This document shows positions 24,608 through 33,194 of a stretch of 64,000 nt of DNA, piece after piece. Below the pieces are notes generated by a model, which worked only from the letters and a program-made list of their open reading frames with translations, did not search any database and was not told the origin of the DNA. Numbering within the stretch: the stretch's first letter is position 1; each line of letters starts with the position of its first letter. Both the position numbers and the translations under genes were made by a program. Source of the stretch: Cnuibacter physcomitrellae (GTDB lineage Bacteria; Actinomycetota; Actinomycetes; Actinomycetales; Microbacteriaceae). Location of the stretch: the NCBI RefSeq assembly GCF_014640535.1, contig NZ_BMHD01000001.1, forward strand, positions 1,862,214 through 1,926,213, given 5' to 3'.

Positions 24608-24744
24608 GGTGGTTCCCCCCAGATGAACGTGCCCACCCTCGTCGGCATGGCAACGCTCTCAGGGTATCCGAGGGTTCGCATCCCGTCGACTGGTATCGGT
24701 TCCCAGCGTCCCGGATCGACGCGGCGGCTTGATACTGTCGCTGC

Positions 24745-25482
24745 GTGACGAGAGCGGCCATCCGACCCGGGGCGACCCTCACCCAGTTCTCCGTGATCGA
24801 GGCGCTGATGGTGGGCGACTACGACGGCGTCTTCCGGATGCGCGACGCGCTCCGGTTCGGCGACGTCGGCATCGGCTGCACGGACCGCATCGAGGCCGAG
24901 GTGGTCGTGCTCGACGGGCGGCCGTGGCAGTGCCGCAGCGACGGGAGCTGCAGCCCGTTGGATCCGGATGCGCTCCTGCCCTTCGTCGAGATGTGCCACC
25001 TCGATCCCGACGCGGTCGTGCATCCGCTCGGCGAGATCACCCACGACGAGCTGGCCGCCGCCGTCGACGGGGCGCTGGCCAGCCGGAACCACTTCCACGC
25101 GATCCGGGTGGACGGGGAGTTCTCGCGGGTGAGGATCCGCGCAACGCCGGCGCAGACGCCGCCCTACCGGCCGCTCGCCGAGGTGGCGAAGGAGCAGGTC
25201 GAGCACGAGCTCGTCGAGATGACGGGCACCCTCATCGGCTTCTGGTCGCCGAGCATCTACCAGGGCATCACCGTCGCGGGACTGCACCTGCACTTCCTGA
25301 CCGACGACCGGAGCACCGGCGGGCACGTCCTCGACGTCGTGACCACCCGCGGCGCGATGCGGGTCTCCGCCTATGCGGACTTCGACCTGCGCCTGCCCGA
25401 GTCGGGCGCCTTCCTCGGCTCGTCCCTCTCGGGCGACCTCGACGCGGAGATCGTCGCCGTCGAGGGCCGCACCGCCCACTGA
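24745..25482 (+). CDS. budA: Alpha-acetolactate decarboxylase
   Basis: A 245-residue protein of normal family length. It converts 2-acetolactate to acetoin in the butanediol branch. Zinc ligands are visible in LHLHFLTDDRSTGGHVLD near 175-192, with the family's Glu-rich start and RNHFHAIRVDGEF in the middle. It is cytosolic. The GTG start has TACTGT 6 bases upstream, which fits a leaderless transcript. No acetolactate synthase or acetoin reductase gene is adjacent. A 62-base hairpin follows and faces the convergent alanine dehydrogenase gene. Confidence 0.93.
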   Translation: MTRAAIRPGATLTQFSVIEALMVGDYDGVFRMRDALRFGDVGIGCTDRIEAEVVVLDGRPWQCRSDGSCSPLDPDALLPFVEMCHLDPDAVVHPLGEITHDELAAAVDGALASRNHFHAIRVDGEFSRVRIRATPAQTPPYRPLAEVAKEQVEHELVEMTGTLIGFWSPSIYQGITVAGLHLHFLTDDRSTGGHVLDVVTTRGAMRVSAYADFDLRLPESGAFLGSSLSGDLDAEIVAVEGRTAH

Positions 25483-25522
25483 CCCCACAGCCCCGCGGCC
25501 GCCCACGTGGCCCTGGCGGGTG

Positions 25523-25584
25523 GGGCTTTGTCCCGTTTTCCGTCGCGAATCGCGCGAAAGGCGACGGAAATCTGGACAAAGCCC
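25523..25584. repeat. 62-base two-tier hairpin between convergent genes
   Basis: Outer arms GGGCTTTGTCC and GGACAAAGCCC, and inner arms TTTCCGTCGC and GCGACGGAAA, are perfectly complementary around a 14-base loop. It sits between budA and ald, which converge, so it could terminate both. The two-tier design resembles the repeats at 29314 and 29887. Confidence 0.85.
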
Positions 25585-25646
25585 GGCCTCCCGAGCGGAG
25601 CGCGGGCTCGGGCGGGGGCGGGGCCGGGGGACAAACCCGCGGCGAC

Positions 25647-26756
25647 CTACAGGAGGGCGCCGAGGGGGGTGAGCTCGAAGCGGGGGAAGGCGGCGGCGGT
25701 GGGGGCGTGGGTGAGGCGGCCGTCGACCGTGGAGACGGCGGAGGCGAGGGCGGGGTCGCGGTCGACCGCGCCGCGCCAGCCGAGGTCGGCGAGGCGCACG
25801 ACGTACGGCATCGTCGCGTTGGTGAGCGCCGCGGTGGAGGTGGCGGAGACCGCGCCCGGCATGTTCGCGACGCAGTAGAAGAGCACGTCGCCGACGCGGT
25901 AGGTGGGGTCGTCGTGGGTGGTGGGACGGGAGTCCTCGAAGCAGCCGCCCTGGTCGATCGCGATGTCGACGAGGACCGAGCCCGGACGCATCCGCATCAC
26001 GAGGTCGTGCGAGACGAGCTTCGGCGCCGCAGCTCCCGGCACCAGCACGGCCCCGATCACGAGGTCGGCGTCGAGCACGCTCCGCTCGATCTCGTACGCG
26101 TTCGAGACGACGGTCTTCACCCGCCCGGCGTAGATCTCGTCGAGGTGGTGCAGTCGCGGGATCGAGAGGTCGAGCACGGTCACGTCGGCTCCCGCCGCCA
26201 CCGCCTGCTGCACCGCGTTCGCGCCCGCCTGCCCTCCGCCGATCACGACGACCTTCGCCGGACGCACGCCCGGCACCCCGCCGAGCAGCACCCCGCGCCC
26301 GCCGCGGCTGCCCATCAGGTGGTATCCGCCCACGAGCACCGAGAGGCGCCCCGCGACCTCGCTCATCGGGGCCAGCAGCGGCAGCGACCCGTCCGCGAGC
26401 TGCACGGTCTCGTACGCGAGGGCCGCGGTGCGGGAGGCGAGCAGCGCCTCGACCAGCGACTCGGCCGCCGCGAGATGGAGGTAGGTGAACAGCAGCTGCC
26501 CATCGCGCATCCGGCCGTACTCGGGCTCGATGGGCTCCTTCACCTTGACGACCATCTCGGCCGACCAGACGGTGTCGACGTCGACCATCCGCGCGCCCGC
26601 CGCCTCGTACTCGGAGTCGGGGATGGACGACCCGACGCCGGCGCCGTGCTCCACCATGACCTGGTGGCCGTGGCGCGCGAGCTCGAACACTCCCGCGGGC
26701 GTCATCGAGACGCGGTTCTCGTTGTTCTTGATCTCCTTCGGGACACCGACGAACAT
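25647..26756 (-). CDS. ald: Alanine dehydrogenase
   Basis: A 369-residue protein of typical length. It catalyses NAD-dependent interconversion of L-alanine with pyruvate and ammonium. It shows VPKEIKNNENRV at the start, TYLHLA near 95 with the catalytic His, the nucleotide-binding VIGGGQAGANAV near 170, and FYCVANMPGAVSATST near 290. The ATG at 26756 follows GGAGCAACGG; the longer open frame is a shadow. A good promoter (26793-26821) lies upstream in the gap shared with a divergent Lrp/AsnC regulator, the usual activator of ald. Confidence 0.95.
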   Translation of the reverse strand: MFVGVPKEIKNNENRVSMTPAGVFELARHGHQVMVEHGAGVGSSIPDSEYEAAGARMVDVDTVWSAEMVVKVKEPIEPEYGRMRDGQLLFTYLHLAAAESLVEALLASRTAALAYETVQLADGSLPLLAPMSEVAGRLSVLVGGYHLMGSRGGRGVLLGGVPGVRPAKVVVIGGGQAGANAVQQAVAAGADVTVLDLSIPRLHHLDEIYAGRVKTVVSNAYEIERSVLDADLVIGAVLVPGAAAPKLVSHDLVMRMRPGSVLVDIAIDQGGCFEDSRPTTHDDPTYRVGDVLFYCVANMPGAVSATSTAALTNATMPYVVRLADLGWRGAVDRDPALASAVSTVDGRLTHAPTAAAFPRFELTPLGALL

Positions 26757-26792
26757 CCGTTGCTCCTGCTCTCGATTCGGCCAGACGGAGGA

Positions 26793-26821
26793 AGTATGCC
26801 GCGACGCACCATGCTTGTCAG
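26793..26821 (-). promoter_or_regulatory. Promoter of alanine dehydrogenase
   Basis: On the minus strand, CTGACA (26816-26821) and CATACT (26793-26798) are separated by exactly 17 bases. The transcript would have about 30 bases of leader with a ribosome-binding site. It lies in the gap with the divergent Lrp gene, so Lrp control is likely. Confidence 0.65.
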
Positions 26822-26889
26822 CACATCCGCATAAGATTCGGTCGAGCGCCGATCTGCCGCTCACGATCCGAACAGGATGCGGAGCCCGC

Positions 26890-27423
26890 ATGACCCAGGC
26901 ACCACCCGACCTCGACGAGACCGACGAGCGCATCGTTTGGGAGCTCACCCGCGACGGCCGGCTCAGCAACAAGGAGCTCGCGGAGCGCATCGGCGTGGCC
27001 CCGTCGACCTGTCTCGCCCGGGTGCGCGCCCTGCGCGAGAGCGGCGTGCTCCGGTCGTTCCACGCCTCGCCCGACTGGGATGCGCTGGGCCTGCCCATCC
27101 AGGCCATCGTCGCGGTGCGGCTCAAGGCGCAGGCGCGGGCGCAGATCCGCTCGTACGCGCAGCGCGTGGTCACCCTGCCGAACGTGCTCAACGTGTTCTT
27201 CCTCGGCGGGGCGGACGACTTCTTCATCCACGTCGCCTGCGCGTCGACGTCGCAGCTGCGCGACTTCGTCGCCACCGAGCTGAGCATGGACGACTCGGTG
27301 GCCTCGACGCAGACGAACATCGTGTTCGACCACCTCTCCGGCATGGAGCACATGGCCGAGTCGGGCAGCTGGCGCGACGTGCGCGCCGCCATCCCCTCGG
27401 TGGGCCCCTCGCGCGTGCGCTGA
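26890..27423 (+). CDS. Lrp/AsnC-family transcriptional regulator
   Basis: A 177-residue protein. An N-terminal winged HTH (about 10-60: LDETDERIVWELTRDGRLSNKELAERIG is its core region) is followed by an RAM/AsnC ligand-binding domain (about 70-150) with LGGADDFFIHVAC. Members sense amino acids and form octamers. Its divergent position next to ald fits a regulator that activates alanine catabolism when alanine is present. ATG at 26890 follows AGGATGCGGAGC. A GC-rich hairpin at about 27464-27482 follows the gene. Confidence 0.92.
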   Translation: MTQAPPDLDETDERIVWELTRDGRLSNKELAERIGVAPSTCLARVRALRESGVLRSFHASPDWDALGLPIQAIVAVRLKAQARAQIRSYAQRVVTLPNVLNVFFLGGADDFFIHVACASTSQLRDFVATELSMDDSVASTQTNIVFDHLSGMEHMAESGSWRDVRAAIPSVGPSRVR

Positions 27424-27513
27424 GAGCTGCGTGATCGGTTCCGGAAGGCCGGACAAGGTAGCAGCACCTCCCGTGGGGGTGCCGGGACGTCGGAGCCGAT
27501 ACCGTGCACCTGG

Positions 27514-29391
27514 ATGCGAGTCAGCCGCCCGGCGCTGACGGCCGAGCGGAGGGAGGGCGTCGTGGTCGACGCGACGAGGACGCGGGTGCTCCAGGGCCTG
27601 GGCGCGGCGGTCGCTGTCGCGCTCGTCCTGATCGGCGGCCCCCTTCCTGCTCAGGCCGAGCCGACCGCATCCGACCTCGACGGGTGCCGGGCGATCCCCG
27701 CCGACGCGGCGCCCGCGCTGCACGCGGAGCCCTCCGCCCTCGGCGGCATCGACGGCACGGGCGTGACGGTCGGCATCATCTCCGACTCCTTCGACAGCTC
27801 CTCCACCACGCACTCGAGGGCGGCGGACGACATCGCCGCGGGGCTCCTCCCCGGGCCGGGGAACCCGTGCGGACACGAGCAGCCCGTCGAGCTCGTCGGC
27901 CCCCAGCCCTCGACGGGCAGCGACGAGGGTCGCGCCATGGCGCAGGTCGTGCACAGCGTCGCGCCGGGCGCCCGGCTGATGTTCATCGCGAGTCCCGAGG
28001 ACCAGGATGCGGCGGCCTTCGCCCAGACCATCCAGCAGTTGGCGGATGCGGGTGCCGACGTCATCGTCGACGACGAGGTGCTCTTCGACGAGCCGGCCTA
28101 CGAGCAGAGCGTCGTCGGGCGCACCATCGAGACGCTGGCCGCCCAGGGCATCGTGTACCTGACGAGCGCCGGCAACTACTCCGTGGGCGGTGCGCCGGGT
28201 ACGGCGAGCGAGGGCTACGACATCGCCGGATGGTCGACCGGGGCGTACCGCCCGACGTCGTGCCCGGATGCGGTCGTCGACGCACTCCGTGCGAAGGGCC
28301 GGACGGGCTCGCTCGACTGCATGGACTTCGCCCAGGACGCCGCACCGGATGCGACCGACACGCTGCGGATCTCGACCTCGGACCCGCAGAACGGCGTCCT
28401 CTACTGGGCCGAGCCGGTGGGCGCCGTGCGGGGCTCGTTCGTGCCCGTGCTCACCTCTCCCGACGGGACCGTGATCGTGGGAGCGACGGAACAGGGGACC
28501 CCGGCGGCGGCCCTCATCCTGCCCGCCCTGCCCCTCGGCGACTACGACCTCTCGATCGTGCGCGATGCGCAGGTACCGATCACCCCCGCGATCACCCTCC
28601 GCTGGTCGCTCAAGGAGGGGCTCCTCGACGCCGAGTACCACGCCAGCGTCGGAGACGATGTGGTGGGGGCGACGATCACGGGTCACCAGGCCGACGAGTC
28701 GGTGATCAGCGTGGCGGCCGCCTCGGTGGCGTCCCCGACGGTGGCGGAGCCCTACTCCTCCGCCGGCCCGGCGGTGCACCTCTTCGAGTCGACGCCGTCC
28801 GGCGTCTCGGTGCCGCTCGCGGAGCCCATGGTGTTCCCCGGGCCGGACATCACGGGCGTCGCCCGGATGCGGACCAACTTCTTCTCGACCCGGCATCCGG
28901 TCGCCGGCCAGCCGGGGGTCTGGGAGTTCTGGGGCACCTCGGCCGCCGCGCCGTCGATGGCGGGGGTGGTCGCGCTGGGCAAGCAGGTGGCCCCCGGCGT
29001 CACCACCGCCGAGGTGAAGGCCGCTCTCGCCGCCACCGCCCGCCCGTCCACGGCCCCCTACGCGCACATCGACCCCGTGCGCATGACGGGTCCGGGCGTC
29101 GCGGACGCCTCCGCGTTCGTCGCGCTCCTCCGCGGCGCGGATCCGACCCCGCCCGCCCCACCCGTTCCGCCGACCCCGGACGTGTCGGAGCCCGCGGCAT
29201 CCGCCCCGCAGCTCGCCGCCACGGGCGCGGCGCCGGCGCCGCTCGGGGCCCTCGCCGCGCTCCTCGCGGGCCTCGGCGGGATGCTGCTCGCCCGCGCCCG
29301 CGCCCGATCCGGCCGGTTTCGCTGCCTCTGTGGAGAATCGCGCGGTCAGTGGGCACGCGAGACGCCAACGACACAGCGAAACCGCCCGTGA
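27514..29391 (+). CDS. Secreted subtilisin-family (S8) serine protease with LAATG anchor
   Basis: A 625-residue protein with a signal peptide (about 18-52, ending AQA). The subtilase core has Asp in GIISDSFD near 90, SDEGRAMAQVVHSVAPGA near 135 where HGTHVAG is usual, VIVDDE near 188, SAGNYS near 225 and the nucleophile in GTSAAAPSMAG near 478. The lack of HGTH suggests a variant triad. A Pro-rich linker leads to LAATGA, a hydrophobic helix and RARAR. About 27 more residues then follow, encoded by an intergenic hairpin repeat. It is probably wall-attached. TACCGT lies 8 bases before the ATG. Confidence 0.87.
   Translation: MRVSRPALTAERREGVVVDATRTRVLQGLGAAVAVALVLIGGPLPAQAEPTASDLDGCRAIPADAAPALHAEPSALGGIDGTGVTVGIISDSFDSSSTTHSRAADDIAAGLLPGPGNPCGHEQPVELVGPQPSTGSDEGRAMAQVVHSVAPGARLMFIASPEDQDAAAFAQTIQQLADAGADVIVDDEVLFDEPAYEQSVVGRTIETLAAQGIVYLTSAGNYSVGGAPGTASEGYDIAGWSTGAYRPTSCPDAVVDALRAKGRTGSLDCMDFAQDAAPDATDTLRISTSDPQNGVLYWAEPVGAVRGSFVPVLTSPDGTVIVGATEQGTPAAALILPALPLGDYDLSIVRDAQVPITPAITLRWSLKEGLLDAEYHASVGDDVVGATITGHQADESVISVAAASVASPTVAEPYSSAGPAVHLFESTPSGVSVPLAEPMVFPGPDITGVARMRTNFFSTRHPVAGQPGVWEFWGTSAAAPSMAGVVALGKQVAPGVTTAEVKAALAATARPSTAPYAHIDPVRMTGPGVADASAFVALLRGADPTPPAPPVPPTPDVSEPAASAPQLAATGAAPAPLGALAALLAGLGGMLLARARARSGRFRCLCGESRGQWARETPTTQRNRP
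29314..29384. repeat. Family A two-tier hairpin, copy 1, inside the protease 3' end
   Basis: CGGTTTCGCTG and CAGCGAAACCG form an 11-base perfect outer stem. The interior shares TCAGTGGGCACGCGAGAC with the copy at 29887-29951. It overlaps the last 70 bases of the protease gene, supplying its tail and stop region. Confidence 0.8.
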
Positions 29392-29423
29392 GAGCATGAC
29401 GGGGGCGAGAGGAGGGGGCGCGC

Positions 29424-29879
29424 GTGGGTGAGCCGGCGGTGATCCTCGACGTCGATGGCACGCTGGCGGACGTGGCGGGCATCCGCCACTACGTGCGCGA
29501 CGATCCGCGCCGGAGGAACTTCGACGTGTTCCACGCCGCGGCCTCGTTCGTCCACCCGGTGGCCGACGTGGTCGCCGTCGCCCAGGCGCTCGACCGGGCG
29601 GGCCTCTCGATCGTCGTCCTCACCTCCCGCAAGGAGCGGTGGCGGTACCGCACCCGTGTCTGGCTCGACAAGTGGGGTGTGCCGTACGTCGCCCTCGGCA
29701 TGCGAGCGGATGCGGACGACCGGCGCGACGACGACGTCAAACGCGACCTCCACGCCCGGATGCGCGACCTCGGCTACGACCCGGTACTGGCGATCGACGA
29801 CAACCCCACGGTGGTCTCGCTCTGGCGCTCGCTCGGCATCCCCACCGTGCGCGTCCCGGGCTGGGATCCCGGCGACTGA
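29424..29879 (+). CDS. HAD-family phosphatase (polynucleotide-kinase 3'-phosphatase-like)
   Basis: A 151-residue HAD-superfamily enzyme. The nucleophile motif ILDVDGTLADV is at 7-17, motif II VVLTSR near 63 and motif IV LAIDDNPTVV near 125. Such small HADs resemble the phosphatase domain of T4 PseT-type polynucleotide kinase and dephosphorylate small substrates or nucleic-acid ends. It is cytosolic with no cap domain insert. GTG at 29424 follows GGAGGGGGCG. It lies between two copies of the family A hairpin repeat. Confidence 0.82.
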   Translation: MGEPAVILDVDGTLADVAGIRHYVRDDPRRRNFDVFHAAASFVHPVADVVAVAQALDRAGLSIVVLTSRKERWRYRTRVWLDKWGVPYVALGMRADADDRRDDDVKRDLHARMRDLGYDPVLAIDDNPTVVSLWRSLGIPTVRVPGWDPGD

Positions 29880-29886
29880 ACCGTCG

Positions 29887-29951
29887 TTTCGCTGCCTGTT
29901 CGGCGTCTCGCGGGGTCAGTGGGCACGCGAGACTCTAGAAAGGCAGCGAAA
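29887..29951. repeat. Family A two-tier hairpin, copy 2
   Basis: Outer arms TTTCGCTGCCT and AGGCAGCGAAA (11 bases, perfect) and inner arms TCTCGCG and CGCGAGA. It fills the gap between two convergent genes (stops at 29879 and 29955), so it may serve as a bidirectional terminator. Confidence 0.85.
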
Positions 29952-29954
29952 GCT

Positions 29955-30434
29955 CTAGGCCCAGAAGTCCGCGTGGACAGTGACGGCGGCAGGGAGGGGG
30001 ACGGGACCGACGACCTCGACGGGATGCGACGCTCGCGCGTAGAGCTCGCGGGCCGGGAGGTCGAGCGACGGGGCGTCCGACCCGGCGGGCAGGAGGTCGA
30101 TGAGCGCCGCACCGGAGAGCGCGAACACCATCCGCGGGATGCCCGCCCAGAAGATCGCGGCCGCGCACATCGCGCAGGGCTCGGTGCTCGTGTAGAGCGT
30201 GGCGGTGCGGAGCTGAGCGTCGGAGAGACGACGGCCGGAGGCGCGGACCGCGTTGGTCTCGGCGTGGCCGGTGGGGTCGTGGTCGGTGACGACGGAGTTC
30301 ATCGCCTCGACGACCGCGCCGTTCGCGGCCACGACGACCGCGCCGAACGGGTGGTCACCCCGGTCGCGCGCGGCCTGGGCGAGCGCGACCGCCCGCTCGA
30401 GGTGAGCGACCTCCTGCGCAGCGAGCTCGGTCAT
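29955..30434 (-). CDS. Nucleoside/nucleobase deaminase (guanine-deaminase-like)
   Basis: A 159-residue cytidine-deaminase-fold zinc enzyme. The HAE motif is in GHAETNAVR near 67, and the zinc cysteines are in STEPCAMCAAAIFWAGI near 94-110. HPFGAVVV near 29 and the C-terminal DFWA resemble bacterial guanine deaminases of GuaD type rather than tRNA deaminases. It would deaminate guanine or a related base, fitting purine salvage seen further right. The ATG overlaps the upstream stop as ATGA. Confidence 0.82.
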   Translation of the reverse strand: MTELAAQEVAHLERAVALAQAARDRGDHPFGAVVVAANGAVVEAMNSVVTDHDPTGHAETNAVRASGRRLSDAQLRTATLYTSTEPCAMCAAAIFWAGIPRMVFALSGAALIDLLPAGSDAPSLDLPARELYARASHPVEVVGPVPLPAAVTVHADFWA

Positions 30435-31831
30435 GATGCCGCCCCCTCCTCGACGGGGAGATCGTCGGACCCCGGGTCCGCCTCCCCCGGCGGCCGCTGC
30501 ACGACCTCGAGGATCGCGAGCACCAGCACCGCGAGCACCAGCGTCCACACGATGAGCCCGAGCGAGAGCGGACGGACGAACAGCACGACGGCGGCGGCGA
30601 TCACCGCGGCCGCGACGCGCAGCAGCAGCCGCTGCCGGTGCATCCACGACCCGACCGCCCCCGTCGTGAGACCGGCGCGCTCGCCTGCGCGGCGGACCGC
30701 ATCCGCCCCGCTCGCCGCGAAGCGCCGCAGCCGGCGCGGCACGGGGAACGGCCCGCCGAGCCATCCGACCACGGCGACCGCGAGCCCGAGGACGAGCACG
30801 GCGACGGCGGTGCCCTGCATGCTCTGCGTGAGCGTGGCGAACACGGTGGAGGCGACCCCGGCCGGCATGATCGACGGCGACACCGAGGCGGTGAACACGG
30901 AGGCGCCGACGGCGAACGCGACGACCACCACGAGCATCGCCGCCGCGAGCGCCACGGCCGCCGCGATGAGCGCCGTGCTCCGGCGACGGGCGACGACCAC
31001 CCCGGCGGCGAGGAACAGCAGCGCGATCCACGGCAGCCAGGCGCCGGCGCTCACCGCGAGCCCGTAGAAGGCCTGCACGGTGGGGAGCGAGGTGTCCTGC
31101 GCGATCGTGATCGTGTAGTCGACGGCGGGGATCGCGGAGGCGAACGTGAGCCCCTGGTCGATGAGCAGCTGGCGCACCTGGGCGATGATCGGCGCCAGCT
31201 GCACCCCGATCGACCCGTCGGACGCCACCGCGAGCGCCGCGTTCCGATCGCCCTGCATGGTGGCGACGAGCTGCTGATGACTGACCCGGAGTGCCTGCTC
31301 GAAGACCTGGGCGAACGCGTCCGACGACACGAAGCCCTGCACGCTGGAGCGGACGAGCGTCACGATCCCCTGCGCCGCCGGACCCTTCAGCGCCTCGAGT
31401 GCCCGCGTCGCCGCCGGGCCGGTGCCGAGGGAGGTGATGCCGTCGACGACGTCGGACGTGATCGCCGGGATGTCGACGTTCTCCTGGATGACGACCATGG
31501 TCTGGTCGGTGATGAACGTCTGCACCCCCGCGTCCCGCGCGAGCGGCGCGTACGTGGCGACGAAGCCGTCGGTGTCGGTGAGCTGCGTCTTGGCCCAGCC
31601 CGCGACGAGCCCCGCGGGAGCGAGGAGGGCGCCGACGAGGACGAGCACCACGGAGAGCAGCGCCCACCCCCAGCCGCGCCCCTTCCGCGGCCGGGGCGAT
31701 CCGAGCGGCGAGTCCGGGGACGAGGCCGCGAGCGCGACCTCCGCCGCGGCCACCGACTCGCGCAGACTCTCGTTCTCCGCCTCGAGCGCCAGGATCCGCT
31801 GCTGCAGGTCCGCGTTGGTCAGCCGCGCCAT
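30431..31831 (-). CDS. Multi-pass membrane protein with N-terminal coiled coil
   Basis: A 466-residue protein. Residues 1-35 form an acidic coiled coil. A helix at about 55-80 precedes an extracytoplasmic domain (80-255) rich in Ala, Gln and Val. Three to five further helices follow (about 258-420). An acidic tail ends the protein. This layout is common in uncharacterised actinobacterial membrane proteins. It is coupled by a 4-base overlap to the deaminase. Transport is possible but nothing points to a substrate. Confidence 0.75.
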   Translation of the reverse strand: MARLTNADLQQRILALEAENESLRESVAAAEVALAASSPDSPLGSPRPRKGRGWGWALLSVVLVLVGALLAPAGLVAGWAKTQLTDTDGFVATYAPLARDAGVQTFITDQTMVVIQENVDIPAITSDVVDGITSLGTGPAATRALEALKGPAAQGIVTLVRSSVQGFVSSDAFAQVFEQALRVSHQQLVATMQGDRNAALAVASDGSIGVQLAPIIAQVRQLLIDQGLTFASAIPAVDYTITIAQDTSLPTVQAFYGLAVSAGAWLPWIALLFLAAGVVVARRRSTALIAAAVALAAAMLVVVVAFAVGASVFTASVSPSIMPAGVASTVFATLTQSMQGTAVAVLVLGLAVAVVGWLGGPFPVPRRLRRFAASGADAVRRAGERAGLTTGAVGSWMHRQRLLLRVAAAVIAAAVVLFVRPLSLGLIVWTLVLAVLVLAILEVVQRPPGEADPGSDDLPVEEGAAS

Positions 31832-31914
31832 GGCTCCCCCTCCGTCAGGCCGAATCTAGCGGATGCCGCGATCCGGGTCACCGGCGGATCGAGGCCCCTC
31901 CCCGGCGCCGGACC

Positions 31915-32934
31915 TCACGCCGGAGCGGTCGCCGTGCTGCCGCGGATGACGAGCTCGACCGGAAGCGAGACCGACCCGGCCGACGTCAGCTCGGTGCGCC
32001 CCTCGAGCCCCTCGATCAGCAGTCGGCCCGATCGACGCCCGATCTCGAGCATGTCCTGCCGGACGGTGGTGAGCCCGGGGGTCACCACCGACGCCATGTC
32101 GACGTCGTCGAAGCCGACCACCGACACGTCCTCGGGCACCCGGATTCCCGCCTCGCGCAACCGCTGCATCGCACCGATCGCCATGAGGTCGTTGCACCCG
32201 AAGAGCGCCGTGAACCGCACATCCTGGGCGAGCAGGTCCGACACCAGGTCGTAGCCCGAGCGCAGCTCGAAGTCGCCGTAGAGCACGAGCGCGTTGGGGA
32301 ACGACTCGCGGATGCCCTTCACCCGTTCGATCTGTGACTTCAGCCCCGCGTATCCGCTGAGGATCACGGCACGGGTGTGCCCGAGCGACGCCAGGTGGCG
32401 CCCGAGGTCCTGGGCGCCGACGTAGTTGTCGCTCGTCACCGACGGGAGCCCGTCGAGCGAGGGGATCGCCTCGTCGGCGAGCACGACGGGCGACTTCGAC
32501 GCCAGCTTCACGAGCTCCTCGGTGGGCGTCATCTCGCGGGAGGCGGTGTAGACCAGCCCGTCGATGAGGCGGGTGCGGAGCATGTTGAAGTAGCGCTTCT
32601 CGCGCCGGGGGTCGGAGTTCGACGTGCTCGCCACGATGACGCCGTAGTCGAGCTCGTCGGCGGCCTCCTCGACACCACGGGCGATGCGGCCGAAGTACCA
32701 GTGCGACACGTCGGGCACGGCGAGTCCGATGATGCGGCTGCGGCCGGTCTTCAGGCGCTGGGCGCCGGAGTCGGGCACGTAGCCGAACTCCTCGATGAGT
32801 CGGCGCACCCGCTCGGCGGTGTCGGGGCGCACGGGGCGCTTGCCCGAGATGGTGTGCGACACCGTCGTGACGCTGACGCCGGCGGCGGCAGCGATCTGCT
32901 GCATCGTCCAGGGGCGCTGCCTCGAGTCGGTCAC
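31915..32934 (-). CDS. LacI-family repressor (first of two)
   Basis: About 339 residues. The N-terminal HTH reads TMQQIAAAAGVSVTTVSHTISGKRPV with the hinge helix RLKTGRSRIIGL, followed by a periplasmic-binding-type sensor domain. I favour GTG at 32934, because TACAGT ends 7 bases upstream in the leaderless pattern; GTG at 32943 is an in-frame alternative. A CG-centred operator (32978-32991) sits at its own promoter and another (33109-33124) before the divergent transporter operon. It probably represses that operon until a nucleoside- or base-type ligand appears. Confidence 0.92.
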   Translation of the reverse strand: MTDSRQRPWTMQQIAAAAGVSVTTVSHTISGKRPVRPDTAERVRRLIEEFGYVPDSGAQRLKTGRSRIIGLAVPDVSHWYFGRIARGVEEAADELDYGVIVASTSNSDPRREKRYFNMLRTRLIDGLVYTASREMTPTEELVKLASKSPVVLADEAIPSLDGLPSVTSDNYVGAQDLGRHLASLGHTRAVILSGYAGLKSQIERVKGIRESFPNALVLYGDFELRSGYDLVSDLLAQDVRFTALFGCNDLMAIGAMQRLREAGIRVPEDVSVVGFDDVDMASVVTPGLTTVRQDMLEIGRRSGRLLIEGLEGRTELTSAGSVSLPVELVIRGSTATAPA

Positions 32935-32977
32935 ATCGCACACTGTAGCCGAGCCGCGCGGCGGGGGACCCGCATCC

Positions 32978-32991
32978 GCAAATCGAGTTGC
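32978..32991. promoter_or_regulatory. LacI-type operator at the first lacI promoter
   Basis: GCAAATCGAGTTGC has GCAA/TTGC arms around a central CG, the usual LacI-family half-site geometry. It lies about 31 bases upstream of the lacI -10 box, suggesting autoregulation. Confidence 0.55.
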
Positions 32992-33108
32992 GCCCGGGGC
33001 GACGGCTCTTCTCCCGCGCGCACGAGAGGGCCCGTGACGCGTTACACAGCGTTTACATCGCGAAACCGATCAGAAACAGTCGCCCCGTAACGTCGAGGCC
33101 AAGCATCG

Positions 33109-33124
33109 TGCAAAACGGTTTGCA
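33109..33124. promoter_or_regulatory. LacI-type operator before the NMT1/THI5-like transporter operon
   Basis: TGCAAAACGGTTTGCA is an almost perfect 16-base palindrome with a central CG, 71 bases before the lipoprotein ATG. It is the likely main binding site of the divergent LacI regulator. Confidence 0.78.
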
Positions 33125-33194
33125 GCACCGGACCCGATCCGGCGCGATGTGGCACCTCCCCTTGCAGCCTGTCCCCTTCACGTCAAGGAGAACC

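Noticed and set aside
33125-33194. TPP riboswitch before the NMT1/THI5-like binding protein
   Set aside because: The leader is short and I see no CUGAGA-type conserved core. A LacI-type operator explains the control.
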